64,000 bases of DNA from Scylla paramamosain (GCF_035594125.1 NC_087167.1:1915001-1979000); one strand, 5' to 3'. Positions 32,966 through 50,808 are shown, counted from the first letter of the stretch. The notes: generated from the letters alone by a model not told the origin. A program made the numbers and translations.

Positions 32966-33056
32966 AGCACCACCACCACCACCACCACCAACAACTACCA
33001 ACAACATCACTACCATCAACAGGAACAACAACAACAACAACAACAGCCACCGACAT
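32966..33056. repeat. (CAC)n/(CAA)n low-complexity run
   Basis: Short CCA and ACA trinucleotide blocks. Confidence 0.85.
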
Positions 33057-33100
33057 AGAAAATAAATTAACTGTAATGGTAATTATAGTGCCGTTGATGC

Positions 33101-33113
33101 TAATAATAATAAC

Positions 33114-33198
<85 letters not shown>
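33101..33198. repeat. (AAT)n microsatellite
   Basis: About 32 AAT units with one AAC, followed by GAAGAT units. Confidence 0.97.
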
Positions 33199-33819
<621 letters not shown>

Positions 33820-35072
33820 ATGCCCTTCCGTAATTATGGTAATGGAAAGTAAATGTGCTATAATTGTTTGATATGCACGTGTCGCAATTCGGCAGCGGCT
33901 TTACCTGCTTTATTTACTTGTTTGCAGGCGAGCACTTTTGTCCTCGTACTTTTCCAATGTTCAGTAATAGGAAACAAACAGCACGGATTGGCAGCGGTGA
34001 TACAATGAGAATATATCCACTGAAAACAAAGCAAGGTTAAGCCCTACTACATGCAATTCCGGCTTACAGGAAATCAGTATGTTTATCTGGTATCGTATAC
34101 TGATGCATGTCTTTAATGTTGTGATTACAAAATAACGCCTATTCCAATTCCGTTTTGGGATAAAGGAAATAAAGCTATCTATGAAGTAATATATTATGTT
34201 ATATTTTTCATTCGCGTATACCGGGAAAAACAAAAAGCCTGTGTACAGCACATATCCACATGCCTGTGTACATCCACTTATCATCTCTAAACCGTAGTTT
34301 TATCGATTCTAAAAACTCCCCATTGGCTCGGCAATAATTACCTATTCCATTCATCTACCAATCTATTCGAGATCCAAATTTCTAAAACTGTTTTTAAACC
34401 TGGCTTCATCAAAACTCAATGCGTAACTTCTACTCCTATTATATTTTCTCGGGAAGGCCAGACGATAAAGCTACATAAAGCAGTAGCAGCCTCCTTGAAT
34501 TACTTAATGAAATTCATCTGAATAAGTGTCACTATTACATCCTGGCCTACAACAAACATATACACAACAATATGAAAAAAAAAAGATGTTTATCTGCAAA
34601 ACCGAGGCTGAAATACCTGAAGATGAAAAAAATGTTCTCCCGCATCAGCGCCTTCCCTGCAGCGACATCGCCCGGTCAGCCAGCCATCGGACCAGCCTTC
34701 CTCCCCTCGCACTGTTACCCCCACCACATTCTTGTAAAGGGACCTGTCATCGCCGCAACCTCCGCCAACCTTTACCCCTCCCTTCTCAATCCCTCAGTCT
34801 GACAACGGCGTTCATCTATGATTTTTTTCTTCCGCCTTTTGTGCGCCTACTAAACTGTTCTCATTTTTTTCCCGTGACGCCTTGTCGATATTCATTATTC
34901 AATCATCACTAATCCCTTTCGCCTAGACGCACCTCCCAGTCCACCCTTCTGTCGCTGAAGGATGTTCATCAATGCGCGCCGCGGTGGGGGATTACTTGAG
35001 TCATGAGGATAACTGAGGACGGTGAGGGGCTAGTATTGGAAACACATAAAAAAAAGTTCCCCGTGTGGCGCC

Positions 35073-35074
<2 letters not shown>
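33820..35074. other. unique sequence, no gene recognised
   Basis: AT-rich with a C-rich part at 34630-34800. The frames at 33961-34284 (-) and 34526-34912 (+) show no domain. Confidence 0.5.

Positions 35075-35121
<47 letters not shown>
35075..35121. repeat. (CA)n microsatellite
   Basis: About 23 CA units followed by a T run. Confidence 0.97.
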
Positions 35122-35123
<2 letters not shown>

Positions 35124-35440
35124 TTTTTTTCTTTCTCTCTCTCTCTCTTCCGGGTAGCTGGACTCCTTCCTACCATAATGAAATCTTGTGTTTCCCTACA
35201 AAGAGAACCAAAAGGGCCAACGCAATAAATTCCCGATGACAAGAAAAATCACTGTTGTTCCACTTCTTTTACACTTTTTGCTGCGTCGCCATTCGCTGTC
35301 CCTCTTGATGCCCGCCGGGAGACTTACTGAGAAAAAATCACCCCGTATAGGTACATTTTTCACAATCTACCTGGATATAGGGGAATGTATGGGAGACAAT
35401 GGATGTGTGGTGTGCGGAAATGACGACACTGGGACAAACA

Positions 35441-35442
<2 letters not shown>

Positions 35443-35484
<42 letters not shown>

Positions 35485-35528
35485 GAGTCTTCAAGAGGTA
35501 GCTATACAAACATATGCTCGCTTCAGTG

Positions 35529-35571
<43 letters not shown>

Positions 35572-35584
35572 TGTGTGTGTGTGT
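35443..35584. repeat. (CT)n and (GT)n arrays
   Basis: CT run 35443-35482 with one TTT interruption, 47 bp of unique sequence, then GT run 35530-35584 with one AT interruption. Confidence 0.96.
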
Positions 35585-35660
35585 TATCAACGTTCTCCCC
35601 GGCATTTCTCGGAGGTAGATGTAACGCCTTTTTCTCAAATAATCCCAGCCATACCATCTC

Positions 35661-35700
35661 ACTTGTGGCGCAGTGGATAGCATTCTTTCTTTCACCCTAC
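35661..35700 (+). mobile_element. possible tRNA-like SINE head, truncated
   Basis: TGGCGCAGTGGATAGC at 35666-35681 closely fits a tRNA D-arm/A box. No B box follows at the expected 30-45 bp, so at most a broken head remains. Confidence 0.25.
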
Positions 35701-35818
35701 TCTACAAATTTAATAACAAACACGAAGCGTAATACTTAAAAGACAACAAATTAAATACGACATGAAAGCAGTGTAAACATAGATATTAAAAAAGCCTTGA
35801 ATTTCTACCACTTCACAC

Positions 35819-35825
<7 letters not shown>

Positions 35826-35884
<59 letters not shown>
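35826..35884. repeat. (AC)n microsatellite
   Basis: About 29 AC units. Confidence 0.97.
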
Positions 35885-35889
<5 letters not shown>

Positions 35890-36170
35890 AACAACAAGTA
35901 GATATACACTCCCCGGCGTATTCCAGCGTCAAAATGTATTCTCGGCATCACTTCCAAGGCGGCGGCGGTACTTGAGGGATAAACTGAAGAGAGCTTCCCA
36001 TCTGCTCTCCATCACGCCTATCCTTCCTGTTTACGCCTACACTGGAGATATGCCTGCCCAACTAACTACTACTCCGCTGGATATTGCTGGGTATTGTTCC
36101 GCCTCACGCTACAATGCAAGCCGTCACTGATATCCCCTCCAACCGCTGACTATTTCATGGTATACACAAA

Positions 36171-36233
<63 letters not shown>

Positions 36234-36255
36234 CTCTCTCTCTCTCTCTCTCTCT
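36171..36255. repeat. (CT)n microsatellite
   Basis: About 42 units with a TTT and a CGT interruption. Confidence 0.97.
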
Positions 36256-37170
36256 TCAATAAAACTCAACCCTCCCACAGACCGATATTTACACAGCGAC
36301 GGCACTTCAATGGAATGGTAAATAAAAACAACGCACAGGGCACCACCACCTCAACCTTTCTTTGTATTAATAATGGAGGTAGACCTCTTAACCTACCCTC
36401 CCCCGTTTGGTTATGTCATTACTTGAGTCTTTAAACACGGGTTTATGAATGAGCGTGACGTGTTTGTGTTTAGGGTGCTGGTGATGGTGGTGATGGGAGA
36501 AAGGAGATAGTGGAGGTGCAGCACTGTGGTGTTGACAACAGAGGAGGTCTCAGAAAGAGGAAGTAAGGGAGACCAGAGGCGTAAAGGGGAGCTGGAGTGG
36601 TGGTGGAGGGCGTCTCTGTGTGGTGGTGCTGCTGAAGGTCACAGATCAAACAGCCTTCCGGGAAATGTTGCATATAAGCACCTCAAAGTTTTGGGGCCTC
36701 GAGGTGCGGGACTACAGTTTAGACACGATCGTATATGTATTTTTTCTTACCCTCTAAAGAAAAATATTACATTCATTGTTTTTACTACATTTTCTCTTTC
36801 TTTCTTTCTCTAGTAATTGATATTTTACTTCAAATTGTCAGTACGTGGGTGAAGAAATAAGTGATATTGATTGATCAGTATCAAATTTTTTTTTTTTTTC
36901 ATTCAATTCATCTAACTCACTAGCAAAGACGCAACACATGCGCGCCACGTCACCTGAAATTCAAAACGTCAATATCAATACCACTGCTCTTAAGGCCTGT
37001 ACATAATTCGGCCATTGTGTTGTGGTTTTGTGTCGGAAAAGAAAGAGCATATTCGAGCAAGAGGATAAGTTTCAACAAAAAAAATTGGAAAATACTAGAA
37101 TATATATAAATACAAACAAAAGATAAACGACAAAGATGATAATAGTAACGACAGTGATTAATAATAACGA
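36256..37170. other. unique sequence, nothing identified
   Basis: Mixed composition. A GC-richer part at 36470-36720 carries open frames without domains. Confidence 0.5.
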
Positions 37171-37262
37171 CGATGACAACAACAACAAACAACAACAACA
37201 AGTACAACAACAATAACACCATCACCACCACCACCACTACCAACAACAACAGCAGCAGCATT
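37171..37262. repeat. (CAA)n/(ACC)n/(CAG)n low-complexity run
   Basis: Blocks of imperfect trinucleotides. Confidence 0.88.
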
Positions 37263-37800
37263 AATGAGAGAGACGCCTTCCCTGATAGCAAGACAAGTGT
37301 CAGAGGTGAACACGTCCCGGCGCCCCCTGGAGGCATGCAGCTTGAAGTGGCGTAAGGGGCGCCCAGACACCCTCACCCCCCAAAACACCCGTTGAAAGGG
37401 CGCAGGTTGGAAATGGGGGAGCACCGTTGCCGAGCACCGAGCCGAGCACCGCTGAAAAAAGTAAATACAGGGTCGAGAAACGCTGCAGCACGCCAAGTCC
37501 CCCACGTACAGGAGTGAGTCTTGGGGAGCAATAGAGGTTGTTTGTTGGTTCTCTCCCAGGGTGAGTCAGTGGGCGTACACAGCGGCAGCTTAGGTAGGAG
37601 GCGTTGCAGGGGAAGGGTTGCAAGGATGTGCTCACTCTCGTGTCCCCCTGCTCTACCCTTCGGCTTGGTAGGGAAGATTATTAAAGTACATTTTCTCTCA
37701 TTCCTCCACAATAGCCTTCATGTTAATAGGCGTAATTGTTAACACTTATTTTCTCTCGCTCCCGTGCACTAACCCTCAACAACTAAGTGAGGATAACTAT
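37263..37800. other. GC-rich island followed by AT-rich sequence
   Basis: Positions 37300-37670 are among the most GC-rich in the window and keep frames open on both strands. None shows a domain, and the openness on several frames fits composition rather than coding. Confidence 0.4.
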
Positions 37801-37831
37801 GAACAATATTGTATTTTACCAGCAATAATTC

Positions 37832-37868
37832 ATGATTTCTCCTTTCTCTCTCTCTCACAGGTAAGTAG
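37832..37868 (+). promoter_or_regulatory. candidate recursive splice site (ratchet point)
   Basis: A pyrimidine tract of about 20 bases (37837-37856) leads to CACAG at 37856-37860, immediately followed by GTAAGTAG at 37861-37868. A 3' splice site joined to a perfect 5' splice site with no exon between them is the established ratchet-point motif used to remove very long introns stepwise, best known from insects. It implies, but does not prove, that this locus lies inside a long intron of a + strand gene. A chance match in CT-rich DNA is the main alternative. Confidence 0.45.
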
Positions 37869-38261
37869 CAGAGTCCTGGTGGCGAGGTGCACTACCCAAC
37901 AAGTAATGGTAATGTACTGTTTACTTTCTGTATTGCGATGGCCACTTTCACCAGCATTCAGTTCGTGTCTGATGGACATTTCACAGCGAGACTCAGGCAC
38001 CCCACGCTTTCTTACACTGAAATTGGTCTCGTTACGAATTGCTTTCGCCCCTTGTATGTCATTTGGCTTCCTGTATATTGACTACGCATTAGTAATCAGC
38101 GTTCAGACCTTGTATACCTTACGTGTGAAGTTCGTTCTCGCCATGAACCATTAGCGCCTGGCACAACTCAGCTACGATTTGCAGAACACGCCCTCACGGA
38201 TAATTATACACACTGAAACATATTTTGATGCACCATGAAAATAAACATTCAATACTACAAC
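37869..38261. other. unique sequence, no gene recognised
   Basis: The + frame 37720-38154 crosses the splice-like site and shows no domain. Confidence 0.45.
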
Positions 38262-38325
38262 AACTACTACTACTACTATTACTACCACCTCTACTAGTAC
38301 TACTGCTACTGCTGTTACTACTGAA

Positions 38326-38410
<85 letters not shown>
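38262..38410. repeat. compound (ACT)n/(AAT)n trinucleotide tract
   Basis: ACT/ACC/CTG-type units to about 38322, then about 28 AAT units. Confidence 0.96.
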
Positions 38411-38630
38411 GCAAAAATTAACCTTGCGAACATGAAAGCAACAGATGTACGTATGTATTGCTTATAATGGCTTTCCTCTTATGAAATAATGCTAGCAATT
38501 ATAATGTAATTACAAAGGATTACAAACACCGGCACACCTTCATGTCCTTTCCAGGCAGCTTACAGGACACTTACTACCGGCACACGAGACAGAACTTTAA
38601 GATAAGAAGCATAAAAAATGGATTATCACT
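38411..38630. other. unique sequence, nothing identified
   Basis: Short spacer between trinucleotide arrays. Confidence 0.5.
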
Positions 38631-38697
38631 AGTAGTTGTGGTGGTGGTGGTGGTGGTGGTGGTGGTGGTGGTGGTGGTGGAGGTTGTAGTAGTAGTG

Positions 38698-38733
<36 letters not shown>
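38631..38733. repeat. (GGT)n/(AGT)n trinucleotide tract
   Basis: GGT units to 38680, then GTA units to 38733. Confidence 0.96.
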
Positions 38734-39255
38734 TCATTATTACTATTACCATTACAATTTTTTTATTTATTGCCATTATCATCGTTATTACGTATTGCCA
38801 CCACACCACCACCACCACCATGGCCTTCAGTCATTATACACAAGATAATAACAAAAGAAAAAAAATATCCACGTATAATCGAACATACCATTAACACAAA
38901 AGATAGACCATGTACAATAATTACTTGAATGAGCTAAAAAAAAAAAAAAAAGAATAACAACAGGGCAGAACAGAAACCCTCTTAGCGTTCCTCTGAGGCT
39001 CAAACTTTTTCCCGTGAATTTCGACGCAGGAATTATTGCTCCCTCGCGCCAAGTGAAAGAAACGCGCGGGAAAGAATGCCGGAGTGAGGTTATGAATGTG
39101 GGATACTCAGGTACATCACTGGTCTTGCAGCAGAAAATAATTACTTTCGGTGTAAAACTTCCCAGCACGCTCGTTTTTCTTTGGCGTGTGTTCGTGGGGA
39201 TAGGCGGGTTTCTGCCTGTCTGTTTATCTGCCTGTCTATCTGTATTTATCTTTCC

Positions 39256-39256
<1 letters not shown>
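38734..39256. other. unique sequence, nothing identified
   Basis: AT-rich with a long A run at 38937-38951, then mixed composition. No gene. Confidence 0.5.

Positions 39257-39340
<84 letters not shown>
39257..39340. repeat. (CT)n microsatellite
   Basis: About 41 units. It pairs with the opposed (GA)n array 132 bp downstream. Confidence 0.98.
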
Positions 39341-39343
<3 letters not shown>

Positions 39344-39472
39344 TCTGCCGATCTGTCTGTCAATCCGTCGATCCATTTGTTTACAAGTCAGGCCCTCTGT
39401 CGGTCCGTCTTTTCTCTTGTTTTTAGAAACATTACCATGAAACGAAGCTTTATAGACAAGACTGCTGGAAAA

Positions 39473-40542
<1,070 letters not shown>

Positions 40543-40599
40543 TTATCTTTCTATTTCACATCCCCCACACATAAACATTATATATATCTGACGACTTCA

Positions 40600-40725
<126 letters not shown>

Positions 40726-40844
40726 GCAACGTTACTCTCTCTTTCTCATACATCCGCCACCTAATCCTCTTCACTCGCTTCATTTTCTTTCCCTCCCATC
40801 GTCTTCTAAGATGTATAAATTATTCATCGACCGTCACCCACCTT

Positions 40845-42690
<1,846 letters not shown>

Positions 42691-42940
42691 GATTGACAAA
42701 TGGACACAGACAGACAGACAGACAAAGGCATATAGACAAAAGGATAACGTAAATAAAGACAAAAGGGGAAAGACACAATCTGGAGGTTAACATCAATTAG
42801 GAGAATGAAGGAGTGTGAGAGGATTACGAGAGAGACTGCCGGGCGAAGGCTTGTAATCCCCCTGGTCACTGGAAATGTCCCACGCCCCTCCAGCTCACAA
42901 ATAACAAACATTCAGGGGAAACTGTTTCTGTCTATGGCTA

Positions 42941-43100
42941 GTGTTCTGAGACGCTTTGTTCTCTTATTAGGACTGTTTTCAAAGGTCACAGAATAGTCAG
43001 GTTTTAATGGGTGCTTTTCTCCAATGACTTTTGTAGCCTCCTCGTTAAAACATCACTAGAATCATGAAAAAGACACTTGGAAATCTCAGCACCTTCCGTT
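42941..43100 (-). repeat. interspersed repeat family A, copy in inverted pair
   Basis: Starts GTGTTCTGAGACGCTTTGTT, carries ACTGTTTTCAAAGGTCACAG and AATCATGAAAAAGACACTTG. Identifiable over about 160 bp. Confidence 0.72.
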
Positions 43101-43360
43101 ACGTAGAGCCTATTCAAAATAACTGAGATAAGACAATGAAACACTTAAAAATACAGACATAATCATTAAGCATTGTACTTGATTTAAATACACAGGTAGA
43201 CACAATGCACAGTACGGTGGTTTTCCATATTACGATTCATTGATCCAACTACAGCGCGAGCCGGACCTACACGCGTTTTATTATTATTATTATTTATTTT
43301 TTTCCCGTATGGACCAATATTCTCTAATATTTCAGCGTCTTATCCCCGCTATTTATAACA
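43101..43360. other. spacer between opposed family A copies
   Basis: AT-rich, with TTATTATTATTATTTATTT near 43279. Nothing else recognised. Confidence 0.5.
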
Positions 43361-43522
43361 GGCTGCGGGTTTTTAAAGGTGTTTTCACGGTTACCGAAAC
43401 AATTTAACAAGAATCCTTCATCTTGAACTTTAATGGGGAAAAAGATAACCCGGAAGACTTAAGTAATCATCTCTGTTCCTTATAAAAATATTTCTGATAA
43501 GAGGATAAAGTGTTTAAGATTA
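43361..43522 (+). repeat. interspersed repeat family A, copy in inverted pair
   Basis: Carries GGTGTTTTCACGGTTACC, TTTAACAAGAATCCTTCATC, TAATCATCTCTGTTCC and AAGTGTTTAAGA in family order. Its orientation is opposite to the copy at 42941-43100. Confidence 0.7.
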
Positions 43523-43836
43523 CGGGTTTAAGTGTCATACAAACAGGAGTAACAGTTAATAATAAATATGCTTTTTTTTTTTTTATTAATAGTTGCAATC
43601 CTTGGCGAGCATCCCTATACCTAATAAAATACAAAAGTTTCCATGTGCTACGGGAAAGTATCCAATAATTCACAGACAGATTAATTATGGTAACAAAGTG
43701 CGTTGTATTTTTCATGTGTAATATTCTGATCGTTGGTAGCGATTAATTACTGGCAATATGTGTGTGCTACCGAAGGTTTATTGCTGTTTCCATTTATGTG
43801 AGTCAATACGCGCACGCACACACGCACGCACGCACG

Positions 43837-43837
<1 letters not shown>

Positions 43838-43892
<55 letters not shown>
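43838..43892. repeat. (CA)n microsatellite with CGCA prefix
   Basis: CGCACGCA-type units from 43808 grade into a perfect CA run. Confidence 0.97.
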
Positions 43893-43893
<1 letters not shown>

Positions 43894-43894
43894 C

Positions 43895-44071
43895 GATATC
43901 TATGCATCTACCCAACTATTTACCTGCCTACCTACATATATATCTATCGATTCACCCATCTATCTTTATTTATCTATCATTTAATCTATCTATTAATTTA
44001 TCTACTAATTAATCTATTTTATTGATTTATCTATCTACTAATCTATTCACCTATCTATCTATTTAACAATC

Positions 44072-44072
<1 letters not shown>
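43895..44072. repeat. degenerate (ATCT)n tract
   Basis: About 180 bp of imperfect ATCT, CTAC and TTTAT units. Confidence 0.85.

Positions 44073-44118
<46 letters not shown>
44073..44118. repeat. (GT)n microsatellite
   Basis: About 23 GT units. With the CA run at 43838 it forms an opposed pair around the ATCT tract. Confidence 0.97.
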
Positions 44119-44990
<872 letters not shown>

Positions 44991-45087
44991 TTATTCTTGC
45001 CTTTGTAGTTCCTTTTTTTCACTACCCTCCTCTTCTTTCACACGCTTCTTCCTTCTCTGTAACGCCGCTTCACCTCCCCGACCACAG

Positions 45088-45089
<2 letters not shown>

Positions 45090-45168
<79 letters not shown>
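45090..45168. repeat. (AG)n microsatellite
   Basis: About 39 AG units, 101 bp downstream of the CT array in opposed sense. Confidence 0.98.
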
Positions 45169-45173
<5 letters not shown>

Positions 45174-45869
45174 TCCAAGCTGTGACCTTCCTCTCCACAC
45201 TCCCTTTCAGCGCGACAAAGACTAGACGACCTCTCTTCCTTCTCCCTTCCCCTTCCACCTCCCCTCATCCTGCCATTCTTCCTCACGCCTATACTTTAGT
45301 ACTTGAAGTCCCCAGTGGCTGCAGGAGACAATACACTACCTTTTGTTTATTATTTGTATGACCTAGTTCTTTTTTTCTTTATTCCTTAAAGTCTGTCATT
45401 TTGAAAAGCTTCATTTACAATTACATTGAGCTCCACTTTTCATCATCAGAAATCCCCAGGAGATTTTAACCTACTTATAAACAAACAATGGGAAAGTATT
45501 TGGGTTTTTTCTTATTTACTCTTTCGTGGTTGTGTGAGAGGAGGTGGAGTGAGAAGGAGGGGAAGAGGAAATTAAATTAAACGAGAGTAATGAGAAGGAA
45601 AGGCACTGAAAAACACGGTAAATAGAAAGAGAAAAAAATAATAATACCGCGGTAATGTGATAGTTGCACGCATCCACTTATCTCCCTCTCCCCCTTCATT
45701 AGTGAATTGAATGATGCATTAAGATGATTGAAGCCACCAAGATTAATGGTTGGCTTCATTACGGGTGAAGCTTGATCGGCCCTCGTTTTATTACCGACCA
45801 ACCCAATTACCGAAAAAAAGGTCGATTGGCGGCGGTGCATTTCTCTTCCTTAAGCCTAATAACATGTCT

Positions 45870-45870
<1 letters not shown>
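45169..45870. other. unique sequence, nothing identified
   Basis: C/T-rich to 45290, then AT-rich. No gene. Confidence 0.5.
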
Positions 45871-45947
<77 letters not shown>

Positions 45948-46010
45948 GCAGTATACTGGTTTAGTCTTGTTTCCTGACGCCTACACGTTCCCAGCCGAAC
46001 CTTATTATAC

Positions 46011-46083
<73 letters not shown>
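45871..46083. repeat. (GT)n and (CT)n arrays
   Basis: GT run 45871-45946, 68 bp of unique sequence, then CT run 46015-46083. Confidence 0.97.
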
Positions 46084-46087
<4 letters not shown>

Positions 46088-46298
46088 CCTACTACTACTC
46101 TCTACTACTTCACCCGAACCCTCCCACGCCTATGTCCTCAGCAACGCATCCCGCTCCCCCTCCTTCCTACGCCACTCTTCTATTGTCTCTGTCACGTACA
46201 TCTCCAATCTACGCGATGATATAGAGGCGACCAAATCTATCTTTATTTCTTCCACGTGTTTCTAGAATATAATAGAATACCGCGCTCACAGCATAAGC

Positions 46299-46956
<658 letters not shown>

Positions 46957-47128
46957 CCTTCAAGAGGGAGATATTCCTTCAAGAGGGAGGTTTCAAGACA
47001 CTTATCCTTCAATTTTTGACTACCGCTTTAGACCCTTTTATGGGACTGGCATTTCAGTGGGCATTTATTTTTTACTGTACTTTTGTTGCCCTTGGTCAGT
47101 GTCCCTCCTACGTAAAAAAGAAAAAAAA
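46957..47128 (+). mobile_element. LINE 3' end, 5'-truncated copy
   Basis: From TTCAAGAGGGAGGTTTCAAG (near 46978) through GACACTTATCC and GACTACCGCTTTAGACCC to GTCCCTCCTACGTAAAAAAG, it matches the LINE end at 17340-17487. It keeps the segment deleted there. The first 30 bases show a small duplication of CCTTCAAGAGGGAG (46957 and 46976). Only the last codons of the reverse transcriptase frame and the 3' UTR remain, closed by an A-rich tail, which is typical of 5'-truncated LINE insertions. Confidence 0.75.
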
Positions 47129-47402
47129 TGCGTGAAGAAGCTGACTAAGGATACGTTAAAGGAGAAAACAATAAGCCTTTCCTATATAGTGTTGCCGCTC
47201 CCATCCCTCCAGCTAAACTAACTAAATAAATGGATAAATAAATAAACTGGTGAATGAATACAGTCAGACAGTTAACAGAATAAAAGAATAATAAAAAAAA
47301 AACGGCAAACATAAATACATACATACAAACATACATACATACATATATTAGGGACTTACCACATCGAAACAAGTGAGTTTTCGTCTTTCTGATCAAGTCA
47401 AT
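47129..47402. other. unique sequence with a (CATA)n patch
   Basis: CATACATACAAACATACATA-type units at about 47315-47345. Nothing else recognised. Confidence 0.6.
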
Positions 47403-47520
47403 CAAGTCACCATCACCATCACCATCACCATCCCCGCTGCCAATGCCACCACCATCACTACCATCATTCCTACCACCACCACTACATCTCCACCACCAAC
47501 ACCACCACCACCACCACCAC
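47403..47520. repeat. (ATC ACC)n and (CCA)n low-complexity run
   Basis: CACCAT hexamers near 47410-47431 and ACC units at 47482-47520. Confidence 0.88.
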
Positions 47521-47822
47521 CCTCACAACTAATCCGACTGTTCAACAAAGAATCTATGCAATATTTTCCCTCGCGCTTTTGTTGGACGATAATTAATCCC
47601 GCGCTATTCCCTGTAATTTACGAGGCCGTCCCTCAGCGCGGCTTCTCCGGGGGCGTGAAGCTCTCAATCCATCCCTCAGCTGCCACTCCCACTACCGAAA
47701 AAGAGAAGGAAAAGAAAAAAACGCAGCCATCACTGCTTTTACTGTTTTTTTTTTTTCTTTTTTTATCCCATTCAGTAGGATAAGCTGTTTTGGATGTGAA
47801 GGGTATAGTATATTCTAGCATT

Positions 47823-47917
47823 CTGTTAGTCCATCCATCCATTGCATCTGGTTCAGCCATAAAATACACTCTGTTAGTCCATCCATCCATTGCATCTGGT
47901 TCAGTCATAAACTACAC
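47823..47917 (+). repeat. tandem duplication, 48-bp unit
   Basis: CTGTTAGTCCATCCATCC starts at 47823 and again at 47871. The two units differ at only a few positions, so the duplication is recent. It makes a minus-strand frame with a repeated peptide (EPDAMDGWTNR), which has no other support as a gene. Confidence 0.93.
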
Positions 47918-48821
47918 TCACTATAACAACAACAACTACTACTACTGCAACTATTACCATTACCACCACCACTATCACCACCACAACAACATCACCGCCA
48001 CGCCACCGCCACCACCACCACCACCAGAACAACAGCAAGAACAATAAAACAACAACAATAAAGTGCCATTTCCTTTCAGCCACTAATAGTACCGAGAAGG
48101 ACCACACAAACAAGATTAATAATAACAAGAATAATAACAATCCTCCGCCACCACCAAAAAAAAAAAAAAAACACAATAACCAGAAAAAGGAGTCGCACCA
48201 GATCAGCGAATTCCTCTCGTAGCAATAACAAAACACAAGAAATACCAGATAGCAAAACACCAGCTACGATATTTTATTACCTCCAGGCACGCAGACGGAT
48301 ACTGAAAAACGAAGGGGGGGAAGAAAAGACCATAGGGATAATGGTAGTGCGCCTGGTACATAATACATGATGTTTTTCAAATGCTATCGCGATCTTAGTG
48401 GTTGACGTGTACGACTTCTAAGCTTTCTTGGTGGAAAATAACCGAGAGCAGAGGCAGAAGAGAAGAAAACAGCGAATACAAGAAGGAAATTGGTTAAGCG
48501 GGAAAGGAAAACGAAGAATCCAGAGAGAGAGAGAGAGGGAGAGAGAGAGGGAGAGAGAGAGACGAGGGTAATCGAAAGAAGATAAGGGAAGGTTCCTGAA
48601 AAAGAAAGGAGGGCAAAGAGGGAGGAGAGAGAGGATGTTGAGGAAGGGAAGGGAAAACAGAAACGAGGGTGAGAGGGAGAAAGAGAGACAAGGACGAGGA
48701 GAGGAGCGAGGGAGGAGGGGAGGGATGTGTTGGGCCGATAGATGACAAGGGAGGAAAGAGAGTAATGGGGGCAAGGGAAGGGAGAGATTATAGAGACTTG
48801 TGGTTGGAGCTGGCGATAGGT

Positions 48822-48822
<1 letters not shown>
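47918..48822. other. CAA/ACC-rich then purine-rich sequence
   Basis: Imperfect ACT, ACC and CAA units to about 48060, an A run at 48157-48171, then A/G-rich sequence with short GA runs from 48450. No gene. Confidence 0.5.

Positions 48823-48896
<74 letters not shown>
48823..48896. repeat. (GA)n microsatellite
   Basis: About 37 GA units. Confidence 0.98.
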
Positions 48897-48899
<3 letters not shown>

Positions 48900-49129
48900 A
48901 ATTCATAAATATAAATATAAAAAAAAAAGGAAATGAATGTCAAACCGGATAATAGAACAGGAACATGAATTCATTTGTCATTTCATAGATACAGAAGCAT
49001 AAAGAAAATTAAGAAAAAAAAAACACATCAGAAAAAAGAATGAAACCAATAGAGAATAATCATCAAAAGGGATCACCAGTAAAAGAAATGAATAGGAATC
49101 AATTCATCTTTTGTCATGTACGTAAATAT

Positions 49130-50221
<1,092 letters not shown>

Positions 50222-50305
50222 TAATTTATGTTCTCTATTACGCATAAAACTTTTAATAACTCGCAAAATTTATTGACACTGCAGGCGAGGACGTGTGTAA
50301 CCCAG

Positions 50306-50308
<3 letters not shown>

Positions 50309-50400
<92 letters not shown>
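50309..50400. repeat. (AC)n microsatellite
   Basis: About 45 AC units. Confidence 0.98.
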
Positions 50401-50401
<1 letters not shown>

Positions 50402-50574
50402 TTAGACCATACATTAACACACGCGGACTTGCACACAAGCCACATTAGTTCACACAAACACACACGTACACTGTTTATAGTCCCATAACAAGGGAGTTTA
50501 ATCCTTTCTGAGCCTTGAACAAAAAAAATATGTATCCCAGCATTGCGAGGAATAATAAAGCAAGAGAAAGAGAA

Positions 50575-50620
50575 AGAGGAGGAGGAGGAGGAGGAGGAGG
50601 AGGAGGAGGAGGAGGAGGAA
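50575..50620. repeat. (GGA)n microsatellite
   Basis: About 15 GGA units. Confidence 0.96.
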
Positions 50621-50788
50621 AACGAGGAGGCCAGCGCTGTTGTTCTCACATTTACATAATCTCTTCCTCCTCTTCCGTGCTACAGTTTTTCGTTCAAACA
50701 ATGATATGCATTCTTTACCTACAGCTTCCAGTATCACGAAGGAGGAATGTTAAGAATTTTTCCTTATAGGTGGATCAGAATATCTTAC

Positions 50789-50808
50789 CTGAACTCGCCA
50801 GTAGATGT
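50789..50808 (-). other. candidate 20-nt microexon
   Basis: On the minus strand a run of 12 T followed by CAG makes a strong 3' splice site. Twenty bases follow, ending in TTCAG, and then GTAAGAT makes a good 5' splice site. The arrangement fits a microexon, which would be too short for frame-based gene finding. No neighbouring exon is recognised, and the T run may simply be a poly(A) remnant on the other strand. Confidence 0.2.

Noticed and set aside
47823..47917. CRISPR-like direct repeats
   Set aside because: Two adjoining units without spacers. A plain tandem duplication in a eukaryotic genome.
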